A DNA stretch of 49,960 nucleotides from Lachnospiraceae bacterium (GTDB lineage Bacteria > Bacillota > Clostridia > Lachnospirales > Lachnospiraceae), in contig JAJQHQ010000098.1 of the NCBI GenBank assembly GCA_021199655.1, forward strand, positions 1-49,960, in the 5' to 3' direction. The position numbers and the translations under genes are program-made. Under the pieces are notes generated by a model. That model ran no database searches. It saw only the letters and a program-made list of their open reading frames with translations, and was not told where the DNA came from. How positions within the stretch are numbered: the stretch's first letter is position 1; every line of letters begins with the position of its first letter. Of the stretch, positions 45,625 through 49,960 are shown piece after piece.

Positions 45625-45867
45625 ATGCTTAGGCCAACAGCGATTCAGGCAACAGCAATTTGTGCGTATCAGATTCTGGTAGAATTTGATAATGGAGAAA
45701 AAAAATATTTTGATGTTGAACCATACATAAAAGGAGAATGGTATGGAAAACTGAGAGCTTATGAATATTTTAAGAGAGTAACTACGGATGGCTATACAGT
45801 TGTGTGGCCGGACGGACAGGATATTTGTCCGGATGAGTTGTACGAATTAGGGCGGCTGGAACCGTAA
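45625..45867 (+). CDS. DUF2442 protein (partner of DUF4160)
   Basis: An 80-residue DUF2442 protein (YQILVEFDNGEKKYFDVEPYIKG, then DGYTVVWPDGQDICPDELYELG). In related pairs DUF2442 contacts or regulates the DUF4160 partner; which is toxin and which is antitoxin is not established here. CAGGAGGA lies before ATG 45625. A/T-rich, like the gene before it. Three hairpins follow before deoC. Confidence 0.87.
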   Translation: MLRPTAIQATAICAYQILVEFDNGEKKYFDVEPYIKGEWYGKLRAYEYFKRVTTDGYTVVWPDGQDICPDELYELGRLEP

Positions 45868-45903
45868 AAAAGTTGTAATTATTTGTGATGTAAAGAAATA
45901 GTT

Positions 45904-46018
45904 AGTAAACGACGTAAGTCGTTTTACTTTGCGCCAGACGCGAGGCTGCAAAGCAGCCATTCCATGCGCGTCTGTGTGCATCGGTTATAGTGAATGACAA
46001 AAGAATTTTGTCGTTCAC
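45904..46018 (+). repeat. Cluster of three hairpins upstream of deoC
   Basis: Hairpin 1 is AGTAAACGAC/GTCGTTTTACT (45904-45928). Hairpin 2 is CAGACGCG/CGCGTCTG (45935-45974) enclosing GGCTGC/GCAGCC. Hairpin 3 is GTGAATGACAAAA/TTTTGTCGTTCAC (45990-46018), a 12-pair stem with one mismatch. It ends 12 bases before the deoC ribosome site. No T runs mark a clear terminator. Confidence 0.75.
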
Positions 46019-46042
46019 CCAAAAAATCAGGAGGAACTTAAA

Positions 46043-46708
46043 ATGGAATTAAAAGAAATACTGCAACATGTGGATCACACATTACTGGCGCAGGACGCAA
46101 CCTGGGAGCAGATTCAGCAGATCTGCGATGACGCGGTAACGTATCAGACGGCATCGGTCTGCATTCCGCCAAGCTACGTGAAGCAGGCGAAAGAATATCT
46201 GACCGGTGTTTCCGACAATGCGCCGGCAGTCTGCACTGTGATCGGCTTTCCGAACGGTTATAACACTACGGCAGTCAAGGAGTTTGAAACAAAAGATGCC
46301 ATCGCAAACGGCGCGGATGAGATTGATATGGTCATTAACATCGGCTGGGTGAAGGATCAGAAATACGACTGTCTTTTAAATGAGATCCGTGCGCTGAAGG
46401 CGGTCTGCGGCAGCAAGATCCTGAAGGTCATTATTGAGACCTGCCTGCTGACGGATGAGGAAAAGGTGAAGCTTTGTGAGATCGTCACGGAAGCGGGAGC
46501 GGATTTTATCAAGACATCAACCGGTTTCAGTAAGGGCGGTGCGACTTTTGCGGATGTTGCTCTGTTTGCGGAGCATGTCGGCAGCAACGTAAAAATCAAG
46601 GCTGCCGGAGGGATTTCTTCTCTTGATGACGCTGCAAAGTTCCTGGAGCTGGGGGCGTCGCGTCTCGGCACGAGCCGGATCGTTAAGATCGCGAAGCAGC
46701 AGGGATGA
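46043..46708 (+). CDS. deoC: Deoxyribose-phosphate aldolase
   Basis: Cleaves 2-deoxyribose 5-phosphate to glyceraldehyde 3-phosphate and acetaldehyde, in deoxynucleoside catabolism. The 221-residue TIM barrel has the catalytic residues in [14 protein letters not shown] and the Schiff-base lysine in [15 protein letters not shown]; the phosphate site is [16 protein letters not shown] precedes ATG 46043. It stands alone here, without other deo genes. A terminator follows. Confidence 0.97.
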   Translation: MELKEILQHVDHTLLAQDATWEQIQQICDDAVTYQTASVCIPPSYVKQAKEYLTGVSDNAPAVCTVIGFPNGYNTTAVKEFETKDAIANGADEIDMVINIGWVKDQKYDCLLNEIRALKAVCGSKILKVIIETCLLTDEEKVKLCEIVTEAGADFIKTSTGFSKGGATFADVALFAEHVGSNVKIKAAGGISSLDDAAKFLELGASRLGTSRIVKIAKQQG

Positions 46709-46782
46709 TACATTTGGATTTTTCTTTTCAGGTATAGAAAATATGCAGGACCTTACATCAGAATATTAAAATGATTAAAATG

Positions 46783-46813
46783 AAAAGCTGCTCGGACACC
46801 CGGGCAGCTTTTT
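46783..46813 (+). terminator. deoC terminator
   Basis: AAAAGCTGCTCGG pairs with CCGGGCAGCTTTTT around a four-base loop (one T-G pair), followed by TCC. Confidence 0.85.
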
Positions 46814-46902
46814 CCATGCAGAGAATAATATTTCTAATATTGGAAAAGATACTTGCAAGGGAATCGGCATTACAAAGGCAATCAGAGAAGAAGGGAAACA
46901 GC

Positions 46903-47115
46903 ATGAGAAAAATAATACGATGGTATCTGGCTCTGCTCATTTTTGCAGCCGTCTGTGTTCTGGGAGTGTGGGTTGTTTCTTCAAGGAACAACGAGCCAAA
47001 GAATGCGACTCTTGTGTGGAACAGCTCAGAACCCTGGAAATGGAAGGATGAACAGGCTTCCATGACTGTTGCTGCCGGAAAACAGGGTTATGGATTTGGA
47101 GATTTGAGACTATGA
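46903..47115 (+). CDS. Small membrane protein preceding spoVAA
   Basis: A 70-residue protein with one N-terminal membrane segment (WYLALLIFAAVCVLGVWVV) and a polar outer tail. ATG 46903 is chosen because AGAAGGG lies close upstream; an open extension to 46771 covers the deoC terminator and is unlikely. Its stop overlaps the spoVAA start by four bases (ATGA). I do not recognise the family. Position suggests expression in the forespore with spoVA genes; that is inference. Confidence 0.7.
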   Translation: MRKIIRWYLALLIFAAVCVLGVWVVSSRNNEPKNATLVWNSSEPWKWKDEQASMTVAAGKQGYGFGDLRL

Positions 47116-47750
47116 GTACGTCAGACACATTATATCTGAAGATCGATAAAAACATCCGCATTCAGAAAGAAAAGGTTACGCTTGGTGAGATCGCGCAGTT
47201 CACCTGTGCGGAAAAAGCAGTGGTAAATAAGGTGAAAACACTTCGTCTGCCGACGGAACGGATACAAAAGCCGGGGCGGTACGTGTATTCTGTTCTGGAC
47301 GTCATTGAGGTGATTCAGGAGGAATATCCGCAGCTGGAGATCAGCAATCTTGGTGAGACGGATTTTGTCCTGACACTGGAGAAAGCGCCGGGCGGAGCGG
47401 ATGCATGGGGCTGGATTAAGACTGCGCTGCTGTGCCTGCTGTCTTTTTTCGGAGCCGCGATCTCCATCATGGCGTTTAATACGGATGTCGGTCTCACGGA
47501 TCTGTTTGGACGTCTGTATGAGATGTTTACCGGCAGGACATCCAACGGCTTTACTGCTCTGGAGATATCCTATTCGATTGGCGTAGGACTTGGAATCCTG
47601 ATCTTTTTCCATCATTTTGCGAGAAAAAAGGATGGGGCGGAGCCGACGCCGCTGCAGGTGCAGATGCGCGTTTATGAGGAGGATGTCGATAAAACGATGA
47701 TCGAGACCTCGCAGAGGATAGAAAAGGAGAAGATGGAGGCAGATGGGTGA
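47112..47750 (+). CDS. spoVAA: Stage V sporulation protein AA
   Basis: A 212-residue inner-membrane protein of the SpoVA channel set, which moves dipicolinic acid into the spore and out at germination. The N-terminal soluble domain (about 1-95; LYLKIDKNIRIQKEKVTLGEIAQ) resembles the SpoVAA N-domain, followed by two membrane helices (about 102-122 and 155-172). Its 3' end overlaps spoVAB by eight bases. It indicates a spore former. Confidence 0.92.
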   Translation: MSTSDTLYLKIDKNIRIQKEKVTLGEIAQFTCAEKAVVNKVKTLRLPTERIQKPGRYVYSVLDVIEVIQEEYPQLEISNLGETDFVLTLEKAPGGADAWGWIKTALLCLLSFFGAAISIMAFNTDVGLTDLFGRLYEMFTGRTSNGFTALEISYSIGVGLGILIFFHHFARKKDGAEPTPLQVQMRVYEEDVDKTMIETSQRIEKEKMEADG

Positions 47751-48156
47751 ACTGATTTTGATACTGACCGGATTTTCCGGCGGTTTTCTGGTGGCAGGCG
47801 GTGTGGCGTCCATCATGGTCGGCCTGGGAATCATTACCCGCTTTATCGGTATCACGCACACCGCGCGGCAGATCCTGTGGTATGAGGACGCGATCCTTTT
47901 AGGAGCGGTGGCCGGAAATATTGCCACGGTATTTGATTTTGAACTGGTGACAGGAGTCTGGCTGATGGCTGTGGCGGGGCTTTTTATCGGCATTTTTGTG
48001 GGCGGCTGGATCCTGGCGCTGGCTGAGCTGGTCGATGTGTTTCCGGTATATGGACGCAGGCTTGGCATCCGGCATGGTGTACGGGGCATTGTGATCGCGC
48101 TCGCAATCGGGAAGACGGTGGGGAGCTTTCTGTATTTTTTCCGCCATCTCGGGTGA
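47743..48156 (+). CDS. spoVAB: Stage V sporulation protein AB
   Basis: A 137-residue protein with four predicted helices, partner of SpoVAA (MGELILILTGFSGGFLVAGGVASIMVGLGI at the start; PVYGRRLGIRHGVR loop near the end). The start overlaps spoVAA. In Bacillus the operon continues with spoVAC, AD and AE; here it ends and a 246-bp MITE follows 19 bases after the stop, so the core channel genes must be elsewhere or absent. Confidence 0.92.
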   Translation: MGELILILTGFSGGFLVAGGVASIMVGLGIITRFIGITHTARQILWYEDAILLGAVAGNIATVFDFELVTGVWLMAVAGLFIGIFVGGWILALAELVDVFPVYGRRLGIRHGVRGIVIALAIGKTVGSFLYFFRHLG

Positions 48157-48175
48157 AAGGAATCAACGGGAATGT

Positions 48176-48421
48176 GTTACTATTCACGGCCTTCCACCCC
48201 GCATGCGCATCTACGCTCCGCTTCGGTCGGCGCCAAACGGGCGTCACTGGCGCCCGGCGCCGTCGCCCTTTCAGGGCTCCAGTTTCGCTGCTGACGCAGC
48301 TAAGACTGCTTATGTGGGGTGGAGTTCCTGCTTCACAGGCCTCATATGTAGTTACTTCCAGTCTCTTTCGTGCAAGCACGACGATTCTGTCAGTAACTAC
48401 ATATGGGCCGTGAATAGTAAC
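48176..48421 (+). mobile_element. 246-bp MITE with 16-bp perfect ends and an exact 8-bp target duplication
   Basis: The perfect terminal inverted repeats are GTTACTATTCACGGCC (48176-48191) and its complement (48406-48421). GGGAATGT flanks it exactly at 48168-48175 and 48422-48429. Interior stems are CCACCCCGCAT with ATGTGGGGTGG, and CATATGTAGTTACT (48343-48356) with AGTAACTACATATG (48392-48405), enclosing a CGTGC/GCACG hairpin. It has no coding capacity. The end sequence resembles the GTAACTATTCAG end of the 188-bp element. The remaining ~210 bases to the next gene show no supported gene. Confidence 0.93.
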
Positions 48422-48639
48422 GGGAATGTCTGGCAGAATGTGATTTTCTGGAAAATAAGCTTGAAAAGGAGGTATGGTTGTAGTAAAGTAGTGGCGAAAC
48501 ACGGCCGACCTGTTTGAGGCGGTTATTGTATATGATCCGCAGAATGGCATATTGAAAGCAGGAATAAGAGACAGGATCGTGCCAGTATGAAGATGAGTCG
48601 GTTCGGAATGAAAGATTAGAAAAACAGGGGGATAAGAAC

Positions 48640-49890
48640 GTGATTTCTGAGAAAATGCGGCCGTATCTTGCGAACAATTCGGCGATTCGCATGATGTTTG
48701 AGGAAGGGAAAAAGATGGCGGAGCTCTATGGAGCGGACAAGGTCTATGATTTCAGCCTTGGCAATCCGAATGTGCCGGCTCCGCAGAAGGTGAATCAGGC
48801 GATTAAGGAGATTCTCGATGAGGAGGATCCTCTTTTTGTTCACGGCTATATGAGCAATGCGGGCTATCCGCAGGTGCGTGCGGCGATCGCGGAGAATCTG
48901 AACCAGCGGTTTGGGACAAACTTTACGGAAAGAAATCTGATCATGACGGTGGGAGCCGGGAGCGGCCTGAATGTCGCGCTGAAGACGGTGCTGGATCCGG
49001 GCGATGAGGTGCTCACGGTTGCTCCGTATTTTCTTGAGTACCGCGCGTATGTGACGAACTATGACGGCGTACTGGTGACGGTTGAGCCGGACGAGGAGAC
49101 ATTCCAGATCAGTGCGGAGGCGTTTGCCGCAAAGATATCCGCGAAGACGAAAGCGGTGATCATCAACAACCCGAACAATCCGACCGGTGTGGTCTATTCC
49201 GAGGATACGATCCGGGCTCTGGCTGCCGTTCTGGATGAGAAACAGAGCGAGTATGGGCATGCGATCTATCTGATCTCCGATGAACCGTACAGGGAGCTGG
49301 TGTTTGACGGCGCAGCGGTTCCTTTTGTCACAAAGTATTATAAAAATACCATGGTGGTATATTCATACAGCAAATCTCTCTCCCTGCCGGGCGAGCGTAT
49401 CGGCTACGTGCTGATCCCGGACGAACTGGAGGAGAGCGGGATGACGATTGACGCTGCGACGATCGCGAACCGCATCAGCGGCTGCGTGAACGCGCCGTCC
49501 CTGATCCAGCTGGCCGTGGGGCGGTGTGTGGACTGTCAGGCGGATCTGGCCTTTTATGATAAGAACCGTAAGGCGCTTTACGAGGGTCTCACTGATATGG
49601 GCTTTACCTGCGTACGGCCGCAGGGGGCGTTTTATCTGTGGATGAAGGTGCCGGTGAAAAAAACGGATGAGCCGCAGGATGCCTCGCTGACGGAAGCTTC
49701 TGGAAATACGGACAAAAGCAAAGCGGAAACAGAGTTCGTGCAGGCTGCGAAAAAATATCACATCTTGATCGTGCCTGGCAGCTCCTTTGCGTGCCCGGGC
49801 TATGTGCGGATCGCTTACTGCGTGTCTTATGAGACGATCATGAATGCATTGCCGGAATTTAAAAAGCTTGCAAAGGAGTTTTCCCTGTAG
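48640..49890 (+). CDS. Class I/II PLP-dependent aminotransferase
   Basis: A 416-residue aspartate-aminotransferase-fold enzyme. FSLGNPNVPAP, VGAGSGLNVAL, NNPNNPTGVVY and SDEPYREL are PLP-binding motifs; the Schiff-base lysine is in YSYSKSLSLPGERIGY, and the C-terminal RIAYC has the substrate-carboxylate Arg. The amino-acid specificity is unclear. A hydrophilic insert (KKTDEPQDASLTEASGNTDK, about 345-364) interrupts the small domain. The start is GTG 48640 behind AGGGGGA. Confidence 0.92.
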   Translation: MISEKMRPYLANNSAIRMMFEEGKKMAELYGADKVYDFSLGNPNVPAPQKVNQAIKEILDEEDPLFVHGYMSNAGYPQVRAAIAENLNQRFGTNFTERNLIMTVGAGSGLNVALKTVLDPGDEVLTVAPYFLEYRAYVTNYDGVLVTVEPDEETFQISAEAFAAKISAKTKAVIINNPNNPTGVVYSEDTIRALAAVLDEKQSEYGHAIYLISDEPYRELVFDGAAVPFVTKYYKNTMVVYSYSKSLSLPGERIGYVLIPDELEESGMTIDAATIANRISGCVNAPSLIQLAVGRCVDCQADLAFYDKNRKALYEGLTDMGFTCVRPQGAFYLWMKVPVKKTDEPQDASLTEASGNTDKSKAETEFVQAAKKYHILIVPGSSFACPGYVRIAYCVSYETIMNALPEFKKLAKEFSL

Positions 49891-49905
49891 GAGAATGATT
49901 GCTTT

Positions 49906-49954
49906 TTTTCATACGGTCTTCGCAGCGAGTGCGAAGACCTGCCTGAATACTTAC
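49906..49954 (-). repeat. Left end of a GTAACT-family element, minus strand
   Basis: Read on the minus strand it begins GTAAGTATTCAGG, then a perfect hairpin (GGTCTTCGCA with TGCGAAGACC, 49915-49939) and GTATGAAAA, matching the first 55 bases of the 188-bp MITE. The rest is replaced by the aminotransferase 3' region, so it is truncated. Confidence 0.7.
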
Positions 49955-49960
49955 GGAGAT

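Noticed and set aside
48474-48588. Possible gene remnant after the 246-bp MITE, with an early TAG
   Set aside because: AAGGAGG is only one base from the ATG, and the 31 codons after the stop cannot be tied to any family.

Overview
The window looks like chromosome of a spore-forming Firmicute of the Lachnospiraceae type. The grounds are strong AGGAGG-type ribosome sites, tRNAs without an encoded CCA end, spoVAA/spoVAB, a DUF4250 gene, NADP-glutamate dehydrogenase, a reductive activator of corrinoid proteins, a PucR-type regulator and AEC/DMT permeases. Nearly all genes are on the plus strand. No prophage, transposase, CRISPR array or rRNA was seen.

Layout: a tRNA Asn-Glu-Cys cluster (1-299); a zinc-ribbon protein with a 36-bp repeat tail, serine acetyltransferase and a small gene broken by an in-frame TAG (526-2550); an AEC permease (minus), maf, and a DUF6077-like membrane gene (minus) split by an in-frame TGA (2578-6539); htrA, gdhA and a CIRCE-controlled clpB (6831-12883); DUF4250 (12959-13135); a corrinoid methyl-transfer cluster of UroD-family methyltransferase, Fe-S/ASKHA activase, DUF2284 protein, corrinoid protein and PucR regulator (13517-19690); tyrS, a polysaccharide deacetylase, an orphan CopG/BrnA-type antitoxin and rarA (19785-23800); a UPF0016/Gdt1 manganese exporter behind a yybP-ykoY riboswitch (minus) and ybaK (24078-25650); argCJBD behind a promoter with ARG boxes, then a DMT protein (25965-31325); an oligopeptide ABC system with a serine hydrolase and an AraC-type regulator (31594-39650); a sugar-type ABC system (39873-44757); DUF3783, a DUF4160/DUF2442 pair and deoC (44888-46708); a small membrane protein with spoVAA and spoVAB; and an aminotransferase (46903-49890).

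The most unusual content is between the genes. A family of inverted-repeat elements with ends close to GTAACTGTTCAG is scattered through the window. Four insertions of 22, 51, 188 and 246 bp are each flanked by an exact 8-bp direct repeat, and two 27-bp copies have 7/8 flanking matches, so these are non-autonomous mobile elements (MITEs), some only as long as their two ends. A second element, at 23848 and 33352, keeps three stems through compensatory base changes. A fragment of a third palindrome lies in frame inside argJ. Other large foldbacks sit at 42020 and 45904.

Metabolically, the corrinoid cluster points to use of a methylated (probably methoxylated or methylamine-type) substrate. The two ABC systems import peptides and sugars, and the arg operon makes ornithine from glutamate. 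Start codons were moved from the longest open frame wherever a ribosome site or family length argued for it; these choices are stated per gene.
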